Assembly (NCBI GenBank): GCA_015178975.1
Contig: WHVD01000155.1
Coordinates: 1 to 64,000, forward strand
Length of the DNA: 64,000 nucleotides
Direction: 5' to 3'
Origin: Hysterangium stoloniferum
Lineage: Eukaryota; Basidiomycota; Agaricomycetes; Hysterangiales; Hysterangiaceae
Shown: positions 54,379-64,000 of the stretch, one piece after another
Layout: each line of letters starts with the position of its first letter
Position numbering within the stretch: position 1 is the stretch's first letter
Program-made: the position numbers and the translations under genes
The notes under the pieces: model-generated
What the model saw: only the letters and a program-made list of their open reading frames with translations
The model's database searches: none
What the model was told of the DNA's origin: nothing

Positions 54379-55019
54379 ATTAACAACTCTCCTAAACAAT
54401 TAGAAAGTAAATAAAAATTCCCAATATCTTACTATATACCTCAGTAAAATTTATTCACTCACTCACTGAGGTATATGCGCAATCATCTCCTCTTATTCTA
54501 TTACTTATAAAACGTCTTATAGCTTCGTATTTAGGTATTATAATATATAGTGAAATTTATTCACTCACTTACTGAGCTTCGTATTTAGACTCTACCCTTT
54601 CGTATTCTTGTCTTCTACTCAACAGAGAACTGCGAGAGTATGGCACAATTTACCACCAAAAGGGGACGAAAGCAGACCCCAATGGTTCGTGCACAACTCC
54701 CACACTGTTTCCGCAAAGATCTACCAACCATTTTTACTTTATATTATTAGTCAAAGCGCCATAAAACCATTAAAGACATTACACCGGTAGGTTTTCTCCT
54801 CACTGTATAACCCATCTCAAGCCTACTTTTGTCATGCAATATAGCCTGTAACAACTACCCAAAAGATATTAGATATTTATATGTGAGATTATTGCTGTGC
54901 TGAATGGCATCTCATAGGGCAAGGGGAAGAAACCTCAGCAATCGCGATATCTCCTGCCAGTTTGTCATGTGTAGCAGGTGCGCGACGCGGCTCGCTCTGT
55001 CTTCAAGTGGGTTTTTCAT
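54379..55019. other. AT-rich region with palindromic repeats; no gene
   Basis: A hairpin with 12-bp stem ATATACCTCAGT/ACTGAGGTATAT lies at 54,434-54,476, and a related half-copy at 54,546-54,580. Both contain TTTATTCACTCAC, as does the pair at 15.9 kb. A plus-strand open frame of 60 codons (54,608-54,790) has no support. Confidence 0.6.
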
Positions 55020-55370
55020 CTATATCGTCGCAAGGCTTCCTTTCTGGAATGGATTATAGAAGAAGTGGTCTTTCATAAGCAGGAATAGTCTACATCCTGC
55101 AGCATGAGCTCCTTCGAAGGGATTATCGTGTATCAGCTTTAGAATTGTGGTTGTCATATTGTTAGGAACACAGATCTGAATTTTCCAGTCTGAATCGTGA
55201 AAATACAACAACCCCTTTTCTCCAATGAAGAAGTGTGAAGGGGTAGCTACAGCGTTTGGGGATTTCGGTTCCTCGATGTAGTAGCTTCTAATACAGAACT
55301 TTTCCGAGTCCTTCTTTGACTTAATTATTTGTGAGCCTCTGTGTCCTATCTTTGCCTCACGCTTTATCAA
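55020..55370 (-). pseudogene. Ty3/Gypsy pol fragment: integrase H2C2-type region
   Basis: The frame reads GLLYFHDSDWKIQICVPNN, TTTILKLIHDNPFEGAHA and DHFFYNPF, typical of the zinc-binding H...H segment at the start of Gypsy integrases (normally HD..FxGHxG and FYWP). The paired Cys residues and the catalytic core are missing, as are reverse transcriptase and RNase H. It is an isolated relic. Confidence 0.72.
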
Positions 55371-55489
55371 CAGGACGAATTAATACTTCGTCGAATGAGG
55401 CATCTTTATTCAATATTGTTGAATATTCTTCAATTGTTTATTCGACTTTATTGAGTAAAATTCAATTCATGACACTAATATTGCATCTA
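55371..55489. other. AT-rich TTCGAC/TTGAATATTC sequence
   Basis: No gene is seen. The composition mirrors the GTCGAAG-rich stretch at 56,293-56,410 on the other strand, so both may be flanks of one former element. Confidence 0.35.
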
Positions 55490-55844
55490 GTGGGTGCAGT
55501 GCAGTGGGTTTCTCAACTTTTTTGAATGGACTTTGTGTCTAGTGGGCACAGTGGGTAGTTTCAAGATTTTTGGATGGATTTTCAGACGGATTTTTTGGAC
55601 GGATTTTGCACCAAGTGGGTGCATTTTCTTTTGTGTTAAAAGGATGTTTAATTTTTGACTGGTATGTATGGATCTACTATGGGCTCTCAACGACATGCAA
55701 AGTGGGCGTGTTAGAAGTCATAGTATTGCATGTTGTTGATGCTCGGCTATTTCATACTTTACAGTAGCTTAGTCATCACATGTATTTCAGTAGGGGACTT
55801 TGTCATCCCCTCACCCACATGAAATCCCATTGCATATCCTTACA
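55490..55844 (+). mobile_element. Miniature LTR-element fragment: 3' internal region and LTR
   Basis: It matches the minus strand of 13,341-13,620. Internal blocks with AGTGGGTGCA and AGTGGGCGTG lead into an LTR at 55,709-55,844 (TGTTAGAAG...CTTACA). The partner 5' part is missing. It is diverged from the 13.3-kb copy. Confidence 0.8.
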
Positions 55845-56292
55845 CTATGAGTCTCCAGGGAATAATACAGCGCATGTTATACTCAAATAATGTGGGAGGA
55901 GCTGAGCTCCACTTTTTGTCGAATCTGAAATGATCTCTACACGTAACTGCTGCGGTGCATTGGTAAGCAACATTTTATGAATTATTTTTGGTGACTATAA
56001 AGACTAGGAGTGTTTGGACTACCCATGCCATAACCCACATGCTTCCCACCGATGCGGCAAAGGTTTTATCATTTAATGAGGCACATGAGGCGGTTTTGTT
56101 ATAAATATGTGTGAGTGGCGATGGCTCTTGTTTGTTGCCTGCTATGTTGTCATTTACTGATTGCGTTCTCGTTAGAATATAATACAGGTTTTCTGACTTC
56201 CTTCCTTCGTTCCTATCATTGCCCTTATATACTATATATCATTTACCTATGATGATAATATGATATCAAAGTGACATCATCAATGATGTCAA
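55845..56292. other. Unassigned sequence, possible LTR remnant
   Basis: No gene is seen. It contains a TTATAAATATG TATA-like motif at about 56,098 and a palindrome TGACATCA TCAA TGATGTCA at 56,270-56,290. It could be a Gypsy LTR going with the integrase relic, but no target duplication is visible. Confidence 0.35.
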
Positions 56293-56450
56293 ACTGAGAC
56301 AAGTCGAAGATATTCAATATTGTCGAAGATATTGTCGAAGAATAGTCGAGTCAGAAGTCGAATTGGAAATTGAGTAGGAAAGTCGAAGGAATGTCGAAGA
56401 AATGTCAAAGAAATATTAAATTGAATATTATCGAAATTTGAGTTTGTACG
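56293..56450. repeat. GTCGAAG-rich short repeats
   Basis: GTCGAAG or close variants occur about eight times at irregular 10-20-bp spacing. No regular unit can be defined. Confidence 0.6.
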
Positions 56451-56459
56451 TTCGTGACA

Positions 56460-57118
56460 ATTAGACGCAATATTCGTCCACAACTTGAAAATACACTGCA
56501 CCCACTAGATGCAAAAATTGTCTGGTACATTTGGCGTCAAATTGTACCTCGGAGCATCCCTTGCTCCTAGTACGCATTCCCCCAACCTCCCAGACCACAC
56601 ATCTGCTACGTTAGTGTCAAATTGTGCCTCTGGCTCAGAACTCCTAGTACACATTCTCCTAACCTCCCGGATTTCTGATGCCAGACCTCAGAGCCCTGCT
56701 CACAACTCCTAGTCCCCACAAATAACAGAATACTTCAGCCTGGCCACTCATGGGACAACAGGCCTACGTTGCAAAGGTCAGTTCACAGAACTCAAAGTCG
56801 AATGTTGTTGTCTTCATCAAACCCATAGATGGACTTGGAACAGGTACAACAATCTGTGAGTCCATTCCCAATAAACCATGCTCTGTATACCACTGCCACT
56901 CCACAGTATCTTTAGTCCCAATACCACACTTTGTAAGTTCACCTCTCATTGCACCAACAAAAATTTTCGAAATAGGAGCAGCAATGTTGACAATGATGAA
57001 GGGATGTAGTTTAGATATAGCAGCAGTAGATAAGCAAATTAGAGGCAACTGGCGGGGCCCATAACCTGTAAGGATATGCAACGGGATTTCATATGGGTGA
57101 GGGGATGACACCTGAGGA
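56460..57118 (-). mobile_element. Miniature LTR-element fragment: 5' LTR piece and internal region
   Basis: It aligns with 13,570-14,210. The internal candidate primer-binding block GGTTATGGGCCCCGCC is conserved (57,048-57,065), followed by a diverged LTR piece (57,067-57,118) that ends early. It carries an open frame (56,764-57,111) with VGAMRGELTKCGIGTKDTV, as in the 13.9-kb copy. Confidence 0.82.
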
Positions 57119-57960
57119 AAGAAAGCAAAATCAATGGCCAGTGTATTCCTTAAGTCAGTCCATGTTTATTATACTCACAATCGAACAGGTACCCTCACCA
57201 GCATTTTCTACCAGCGGTGCAAATGAAGGATGGTGATTTTAAGATTATTATGATTATTCGAAGATTATTTTAATATATTTGGCTATAGGTATTGATATTT
57301 AAACGTCAAATGTTTGTAGTCATTGAAATGACATCATTCAAAGCTGCCGCTTGAATCTCGCACCGCTCATCGTATATCCAATGCTGACAATCCCGATTCC
57401 CTGCAACACCTCACCCCCCGTTCCCCACCAAAATTTCTCTTTCCTTTTTGTTTCTGCTGGTACGCAATGTCTCAGAGTATTTGCTTTTACCGTCGTCTTC
57501 ATTTCCTTATACAGACAACATCAAGTTTTCAAACTACTGTCACTTTTGCTATCGCTTACGTTTCGCAGTGAGGTATTTGTTGTTCTTTTCCTTCCCAGTG
57601 GTTCAGTAAATCAATTAATCTGGACTGATTGGCGATAAATATATCTCTATTCCACTGTGTATGTACTATTTGGAACTGTAGATGAAAGCCTCTCTGGCAC
57701 CGAATATAATATATTTTCAAGCTGATATGGATCTACTTTTAAACCTGTGAAAAGTCTGATATCGACCGATAACCAGTGCTAATTTTCACTGGCTGCAACG
57801 TTTTTTCACAGTAGCACCAGTGCTTTTGGCACTTTTCAAAAAGACCGGCGCTGAGCTAAATTTTTTTTCAAAAGCACTGATAATCAGTGCGGTAGGACTT
57901 TTGACCAGTACGTAAGGGACCTATTCTCAGCATCCGAGGGCTTTCAAATAAGTCCGTTTC
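57119..57960. other. Unassigned region with a palindrome cluster
   Basis: No supported gene is present; a hydrophobic plus-strand frame (57,351-57,638) looks accidental. At 57,766-57,895 several CAGTGC/GCACTG motifs occur, including the palindrome GCACTGAT-A-ATCAGTGC, possibly the end of a DNA transposon. The array resumes at about 57,962. Confidence 0.4.
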
Positions 57961-57961
57961 C

Positions 57962-58150
57962 TTGCTACAGTGCATAATGTAGCAACTCTGTTCGATGTGA
58001 TGATGGCAAGGTAGATTAAAGATTGTGAAGCATTGTGAGTCTTTGCCAATATTAAAACTGACATCTGGCATTGTCTCCTCGGCTAGCACCATTATGGCGA
58101 CTAACTCACCAGCACCATTTTTGATAAAACGACCTGGGACTACGCATAGG
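57962..58150 (-). pseudogene. Family Y' module, copy 6 (short)
   Basis: The minus strand reads MVLAEETMPDVSFNIGKDS and QCFTIFNLPCHHHIEQSC, closest to the Y' at 28.7-29.0 kb. Confidence 0.5.
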
Positions 58151-59545
58151 AAGGAGCAAGTGACGACAACTAACGTTCAAGAGTCCCACGTAGCTAGTCG
58201 ACGATTTCATTAATAGTAGATTGAATCAAATGACTGTTTCGCTACTACTCGAAATGAAATAATTCAAACATGACAATGGGTGGAATGAACTCGAGTCAAC
58301 TGAAATGTAAGCAGTAGGAGAAATGACGGGATAGGCAGTAAAATAAATTGTCGTGGGGTGTAGTGTGACGTTAGCGACTGAAACATTGAAACACAACACA
58401 AACGAGATTTCTTATGACTTGGCTTCTGCACGCGGCGGGTCGTCATGGGTATTCTTCAGCTCTGAGTTTAATGAGTGATTCCCCCTGACATGACACGAGC
58501 TACTTTTCCTTCATCGAAGGTAAAAGCTCACGACAATGCCAAGTGTGGGTGTGATCATGGTTTTTCCAATGACTTGGCCCGGCTTCCTGTTCTCCCAGAC
58601 AACTGACAGGAGAATAATGGCGGGACCGCCTTCTTTGAGACACCCTAGTGGTATTCTATTGAAATTATTATCACTAGTATATGGGATGTGATTTCAGCGA
58701 TGGATAGTCCTCAGAATATATTCAACACCAGTCTAGAGAATCTCGCAGCGATCATTACAGGTGACTATTATTGTTTTAAATTGTGATAAATTATGTAGCT
58801 TCATACAACCCTCAAATCTGCGTTCCGTTTGAAATGATTGTCATTTACAAATAGGATCTCAGTCTAGCCACGGGTGGTGCCCACAAGTGTATTCAACTTA
58901 TGTATGGTATCAACGCATGCAACATGCAGAGCTCGCGGCAATTGTGAAAAGTAACTGTATGCGCTCTTATATTTGTTTGACTTATGGCAGCTTTAATTTC
59001 AAGTTTTCAATGGAAAAAATTAGTTTAAGGAATTCGCCGAACAAATTGCCTCGCACGGTGTGAAGGCCCTCGGTTTTAAGATCATGGATCTTGTTGATTG
59101 AATACCGGCGAAGATATGATGAGCCCGAACGAGACATACATTAAAATGGCGACGGGGGAGGACTTTTTCAGACATTCAGTTATATCTTATTTAAAACATA
59201 TTTCGTTCATGATTCGAATGTTAGTCTAGGAACGGCTGGCGGCCCCAGATGTATTCAACACATGGATGGGTACAACTGCAGAGCTCGCGGCGATAATCCA
59301 AAGTGGCGACATGCGTTCTTACGTAGGCCCAAATAATATAGCTCTATAGCTCTATTGAGATCTGCAACCCCGGGTGCAAAGTGACTTTAATAAAGGGCGG
59401 CGCTATTCAGCTCCTCCTGGTCTGATTGAGATGCGTCCGCATTATCGAAGCGAAATGATGAGCAAGGGTGTCCACTTGATGGTGCAAAACCTTTCAGGGC
59501 AACCATGTTTCCAACACTGATATGGAGTTCTAAGTATATCCCAAC
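58151..59545. repeat. S segment, copy 6
   Basis: This is a full-length S. The TATAAATAGG motif reads TACAAATAGG here. It joins Y' to Y8 as in copies 1 and 5. Confidence 0.6.
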
Positions 59546-60065
59546 ATACGAGTGGAAGGAGTGGCGACCACGCAAAGGAATGAACGTGCGGTCAAATCTA
59601 AACGCTCAAGCGATGAACTGATATATCGCCGGTTGGTCGAACCCCCATTACGTCACAATGTAGAAGAGAATGGAGATGGTATCAAGGCTGCGCACTGTGG
59701 GACATGCGGACTCGGGCTCGAAGGATCCAGCTATCATCTTCAGAGTAACCAATATGATTATCTCCGCACAATCGGATAGGATGTCTATAAAGGTAAGATA
59801 CTCGCCGGTAATTGTGTCTGTTATGGTTTTGGTGGGCAGGATGAAATGGTGTGATGTTGCGACGCACGGTTGTAATAAACAGAATACAAAGCAACTTTGA
59901 TCGCCGTGAGCTCCTCTACAAATAGTTGACGCACGTGGCAGATCGTTTCCACGATATCTAGAAGGCCGAAAGAGGGAAGGGGTCATGATAACAGGAGATT
60001 TATATGATAAATGTTGATGCAACTTTATCAAAGTTGATGTGCAGCGGTGACTTGCCTAAAGCGTT
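59546..60065 (-). pseudogene. Family Y module Y8, internally deleted
   Basis: The frame 59,648-60,031 joins IILVTLKMIAGSFEPESAC directly to the TITGEYLTFIDILS and LQPCVATSHHFILPTKTIT blocks, so the QDAWFRD and DDSTLLTDHIN part is deleted (about 400 bp relative to Y3). Confidence 0.6.
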
Positions 60066-60500
60066 GTATATCGCAAGCGTAGTTCGTCTGGTACATACAG
60101 ATTCACCATGCTGGGAATGATTATATGCCCCCTTTTTCTGCTTTCTTGCCAGCCCCTTTGGCACTGGCCATGACAGTCCCTAATACGCATTTCCAAGTTG
60201 ATCATCGGCTTTTGTCATCACAAAGTGGGCAGAAGATATGATGCTTGCCGGGGTAATGCATCATAATGTAATGACTCCGGGGAAAGTGTTCAGTGCAGCA
60301 GGAAAATAAAATACTACTTGCAACACTCTCGATGACAATAAAACTTCGGTATGCTAGCACCCGTCCGAAAAGGACATGAGTTCCCTTCAACGACAGTGGC
60401 AAAGGCTGCACCTGGTCTTGGACTGGTTCAAGAATTCCTAATGAAGTCGTCACGGTTCGGTTCAAGAAAGGCTCGGGAATAATCATTGCCTGTGAGAGAT
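60066..60500 (-). pseudogene. Family Z end and P module P8
   Basis: The first 110 bp are the Z segment seen at 17,960-18,060. P8 (60,202-60,486) reads NRTVTTSLGILEPVQDQV and SHYIMMHYPGKHHIFCPL, the longest open P frame (94 codons). The direct Y8-Z junction at about 60,066 is not seen in other units. Confidence 0.5.
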
Positions 60501-61100
60501 ATATATCTAGTCCTACAACTTATTTAATTATTAGTCACAAAACACGAACCCTACAAATTCAAAGGTATCATCGATCCAGTTTTCGTCACGGGCTCCGCAC
60601 AGAGCTGCATTAAGAATAAGAAGGGATTGTATGCGCTCTGAAATTGCTTCACACGATAATCTTGAATACAGCTCCAGCAACATGTCGAAACCATAAATAT
60701 TGGTGGATGCAACCCACGAATAGCTGAATGGGAACTTGATTAACTCAACGTCGTCACTGGCTATTCGGGCGACAATGGTTTTTGTCAGCAGGATGAGGTG
60801 TGATGCCAGGATGCACTGTTATAACAAGGATTCAAGTAGCCTCTGATCGCAGTGACTTCTTCTACACACTGCCGACGCACATGGTAGATGGTTTCCATGA
60901 AATACGCAAGCCCGCCAATGAGTAAATTGCAATCAGGTTATTATTTTATAATAGTGCCGCCAAACCACCACTAAACTCCAACTTTTATGATGCTGTATCG
61001 ACATTTATCATACAAATTCCCCAAATTGTATCAACATTTGATCGTCAAGATGATCGACACCGGGGCACCATATGAAGGTAAAACCCAAAGATGTCAGGAG
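60501..61100 (-). pseudogene. Diverged Y module Yb4
   Basis: It contains the uninterrupted target of the 930-bp LTR (60,830-60,850). It matches Yb1 over its length, with an IHQYLWFRHVAGAVFKII-like block corresponding to the Y block QDAWFRDIAGAVLRV. Frames are broken. Confidence 0.5.
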
Positions 61101-61239
61101 TTTGGCAGTGTGATCTCTCCGCTGTATATTGAGTGAACACCACCAGAACAGGGATAAAACAATCGACGCTCCTTCCGGAATTTTGTGGTCTTACGAAGAC
61201 GTGAGGATTTTGAGTATATTCAATGATTGACGCTGAGCT

Positions 61240-61475
61240 ATCCCTACCTCATTCAATCAATGCTCTGTTGAATGACTCTGCCTAGTCTTGCCAAAGTTTA
61301 ATTCTGGGTCAGGAACCCGTCAAGCCAAGATGCTATGAGACTATTCCCTAGTCCATGGTATGAATGACATACGGGGTGAGGCAGGATGTGGCGTTGGTGG
61401 ACTCCCTGGCATCCCAACCATAGTCAGGGGGTCATGGTAATTTATCTCTCCTTGGCAGTGAAACATCCAGTCTGT
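61240..61475 (-). pseudogene. Strongly diverged family X exon 2 (Xb2)
   Basis: It is a close relative of Xb1 (19,095-19,335) with the same losses, so both descend from an already decayed copy. It lies just upstream of Yb4. Confidence 0.55.
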
Positions 61476-61935
61476 CAACAGTCATGCACCGAGAATTAAA
61501 CTAAAGCCGGCTGTTACTTGAATAATGGCCATCCACATTCAATTCTATCATCATCCCACCACAGGATTTCTAGTTTAAAAAACCTTTTATCGCCCACAAT
61601 GAGGACTGTATTCCTCGTGTGCCCTTGCCATATCAAGGGGCTTGCATCTTCCGAAAGGTCTGACAAAATCAAGAAAGACAACTATCCGCTGCAATATCCA
61701 AGAGGAGTTCAGAGCAATTTTTCACGAGGTGGCTGAGCGTCGAACGTGAATATATTTTGTTCTGTCTTGCTCGGTGAACTGTTCGTCCCAGGCTCACACT
61801 ATTCATCCATTGGTGTGGCTGTTCGATGCGACGAATGAAAGGTATATTAATAATTGTGAAGTACTGTGAGTCCTTGCGAATGCTGACATGTGGCGGTGTC
61901 TGCTTGGCTGGCGTCATTGTGGCGACTACACATAG
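61476..61935 (-). pseudogene. Spacer and family Y' remnant 7
   Basis: It matches 19,336-19,880. The Y' part (61,790-61,930) is shorter, missing the PDVSFNIGEDS block. Confidence 0.45.
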
Positions 61936-63245
61936 CACGGAACCAGTGACGACAACTAGCGTTCAAGAGGCCCTAGTCGAGGATTTCTTTAATATTAGAT
62001 TAAATCAAATGATTGTCTCGCGACTACTCGAAATGAAATAATTTAAAATGACAATTGGTGGAATGAACTCCAGTCAACTCAAATGGGAGCAATAGGGGAA
62101 ATGTCGGGATAGCGAGTAAAATAAATTGCCGTGGCGTGTAGTGTGACGCTAGCGACTGAAACTTTGAAATACGACACAAACGAGATTTCTCGTGGCTTGG
62201 CTTCTGCACGCGGCGGATCGTCGTGGGTATTTTTCAGCTCTTAATTTATATGTGATTCCACCTGACATGACCACAAGCTACCTTTCTCTAATCAAAGCTC
62301 ACGACATGTGAAGAAGTCTTGGTGTCTTGATCGTGGTGTTGTCCATTGGTTTGGGACCGCCTTCTTTGAGCCACCCTAGTATTAAATTGAAATTGTTATC
62401 GCTAGTAAATGCGATGTGATTTCAGCGACGTGTAGTCCTCGGAATATATTTAACACCAGTCTAGAGAACCTCGCAACGACCATTACCCGTGACTTTCACT
62501 TTTAATTGTATTAAATTATGTAGCTTCATACAACTCTCAAGTCCGCGTTCTGTTTGAAATTATTGTCATTTATGAATAGGACGTCAGTCTAGCCCCGGGT
62601 GGTCCCCGCAAGTGTATTCGAATCACTTATGGCATCAACGCGTACAAGCTGCAGACCTCAACGCAATGGTGAAAAGTGACTGTATACGCTCTTATATTTC
62701 CTCGACCTATGGCAGCTTTATTGTCAAGTTTTCAAAGGAAGAAAATGAGTTTAAGGAAATCGCGCAACGCATTGCCTCGCACAGTGTGAAGGCCCTTGGT
62801 TTTAGGATCATGGATCTTGTTGATTGACCACTGGCGAAGATATGGTGAGCCTGAACGAGACATGCAGCAAAGTGGCGACGGGGGAGGACTTTTCAGACGT
62901 TCAGTAATATCGTATTTAAAACATATCTTGTTCATGATTCGAATGTTAGTCTAGGTACGGCTGGTGGCCCCAAATGGATTCGACACATGGATGGGTACAA
63001 CTGCAGAGCTCGCGGTGATAATACAAAATGGCTATATGCGTTCTTACATTGGCCCAAATCATATAGCTTTATAAGATCTGCAACCCCGGATGCAAAGTGA
63101 CTTGAATAAAGGGCGAGGCTATTCGGCTCCTCCTGGTTTAATTGTTATGTGTCGGCATTATCGACGAGAAATGATTAAGCAGTGTATCCAATTGATTGTG
63201 CAAGACCTTTGTCAGGGAAACCATGTTCTTCTATCACTGATATGC
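61936..63245. repeat. S segment, copy 7
   Basis: This is a full-length S. The plus-strand frame 62,612-62,827 (71 codons) is open through GSFIVKFSKEENEFKEIAQ and HSVKALGFRIMDLVD, where other copies have a stop after the EE. This is the best evidence that S may encode something on the plus strand. A following frame (63,090-63,482) reads APPGLIVMCRHYRREMIKQ. Confidence 0.6.
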
Positions 63246-63840
63246 GGGTCTAATTCTACCGACACACGAGTGGAAGGAGTGGCAACCACGCAAAGGAAGG
63301 AATGTGCAGTGAAATCTAAATATCCAAGCGAGTTACTGGTGAATTGGTCAATGGTCGAGCCACGCATTATGTCACAATATGGAAGAAGAGAACGAGCATG
63401 GGGATGGTATCGATTCTGCGCACTGTGGTATACGCAGATTCGTGCTCGGAAGATCCAGCTATCAGTTCCAGAGTCAATGTGATTATTCGCTCACCACACA
63501 CAATGAGATCCCAATTAGGACTCGTGTGGGTGAGAATGAGACTGGTAGGACAGTTTCATGGACGGATGTAAGACGGTGCTGGAAGACAAAATATAGTGAA
63601 CGTACGTACCGTACGATGGGCCCGATGAGCGAAGAAACCACATTCAGCTGGTTGATGTGATCGGTGAGAAGCGTGCTGTCGTCGAAGAAGGTTTGCAAGG
63701 AGTGAATACGCTGATACAGTGAAAGTGATGTCCCCAACTCAATATGAAGTGTCAATGATGCTATATGCTTGTCTACATCGTCCAATAAAACCCTCAATAC
63801 AGCTCCAGCAATATCTCGAAACCATGCATCTTGGTGGATG
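63246..63840 (-). pseudogene. Family Y module Y9, cut at 63,840
   Basis: The frame 63,483-63,797 reads LQTFFDDSTLLTDHINQLN and VVSSLIGPIVRYVRSLYF without interruption, 104 codons. Similarity to other Y copies ends after CATCTTGGTGGATG at 63,840. Confidence 0.6.
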
Positions 63841-64000
63841 CTATTGGGAACTTGTGCAGACCACAGTGAATATTAGAATATAACCTGGCTTGTATCTATG
63901 AGTAAACTACTGGGGATTATATATATGTCTGTGGGGAGAAGGTTCTGGAAGGGATGACAGAGATATTACTAAAGCTATGTTAAGTATGTTTCCAAGACAT
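63841..64000. other. Unassigned sequence at the right edge
   Basis: It matches nothing else in the window. It starts abruptly inside Y9, so it is probably the end of an inserted element continuing beyond base 64,000. Confidence 0.4.

Noticed and set aside
54608-54790. 60-codon plus-strand gene
   Set aside because: It has no conserved copy and lies in AT-rich sequence between element fragments.
57351-57638. Small hydrophobic membrane protein
   Set aside because: It is a single unsupported open frame in AT-rich sequence, with no paralogue in the window and no splice or start context.
12568-63840. Telomere-linked region
   Set aside because: A decayed tandem gene family suggests a subtelomere, but I found no TTAGGG-type array, so this remains a guess and is not annotated.

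Overview
The window looks like a repeat-rich, decayed stretch of a fungal chromosome, most likely an Agaricomycete (Basidiomycota). The reasons are: a degraded Plavaka-type CACTA transposase and two large Rep/helicase Helitrons, both usual in mushroom-forming fungi; very short introns of about 55-90 nt with GTGAGT donors and CTAAY-like branch sites; and Copia- and Gypsy-type retroelement pieces. Nothing bacterial or viral is seen. The species cannot be named from sequence alone.

Region 1 (1-12,567) is two Helitrons on the minus strand, head to tail. The right copy (5,317-12,567) is complete and has one uninterrupted 1,894-codon Rep-helicase gene (5,524-11,208). The left copy (1-5,316, cut by the window edge) is a pseudogene with a stop at codon 13 and several frameshifts. 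The 3' end of the right copy touches the 5' end of the left copy with no base between them. Both have an unusual leader with duplicated intron-exon cassettes and a cluster of GC-rich stem-loops at the 5' end.

Region 2 (12,568-63,840) is a decayed tandem array of related segments, nearly all oriented on the minus strand. The repeating order, read along the minus strand, is: a small two-exon gene (called X here, 214 aa when intact), then an unrecognised helical module (Y), then spacer and further modules (S, Y', P, Z), then the next X. I count X or X-derived pieces near 13, 14.6, 16.7, 19.2, 22.9, 31.4, 34.6, 36.8, 53.5, 53.9 and 61.3 kb. Only X3 (22,501-23,201) keeps start, splice sites, frame and stop. 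The stretch 49,097-53,555 is an inverted copy of 36,713-40,830. I do not recognise X, Y, P or Z as known families.

Region 3 is the set of insertions in that array. Several can be proved because an empty copy of the target exists nearby: a 955-bp Copia-like miniature LTR element with identical LTRs (13,341-14,295, duplication CCACT); a 126-bp insert carrying a tRNA-like gene (30,337-30,462, duplication CAATGAC); two small solo LTRs (27,459-27,725 and 35,935-36,076); a 930-bp solo LTR holding a 17-unit minisatellite (44,434-45,363, duplication GCAGC); and a 180-bp TA-flanked MITE (50,864-51,043). A broken Plavaka transposase lies at 45,527-48,068, with a separate C-terminal piece in the opposite orientation at 42,960-43,205. 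A Gypsy integrase fragment and further miniature-LTR pieces fill 54.4-57.1 kb.

The picture is of a local gene family that expanded by tandem and inverted duplication and is being dismantled by point decay and repeated transposon insertion. Module borders in region 2 were placed by eye and are accurate to tens of bases at best.
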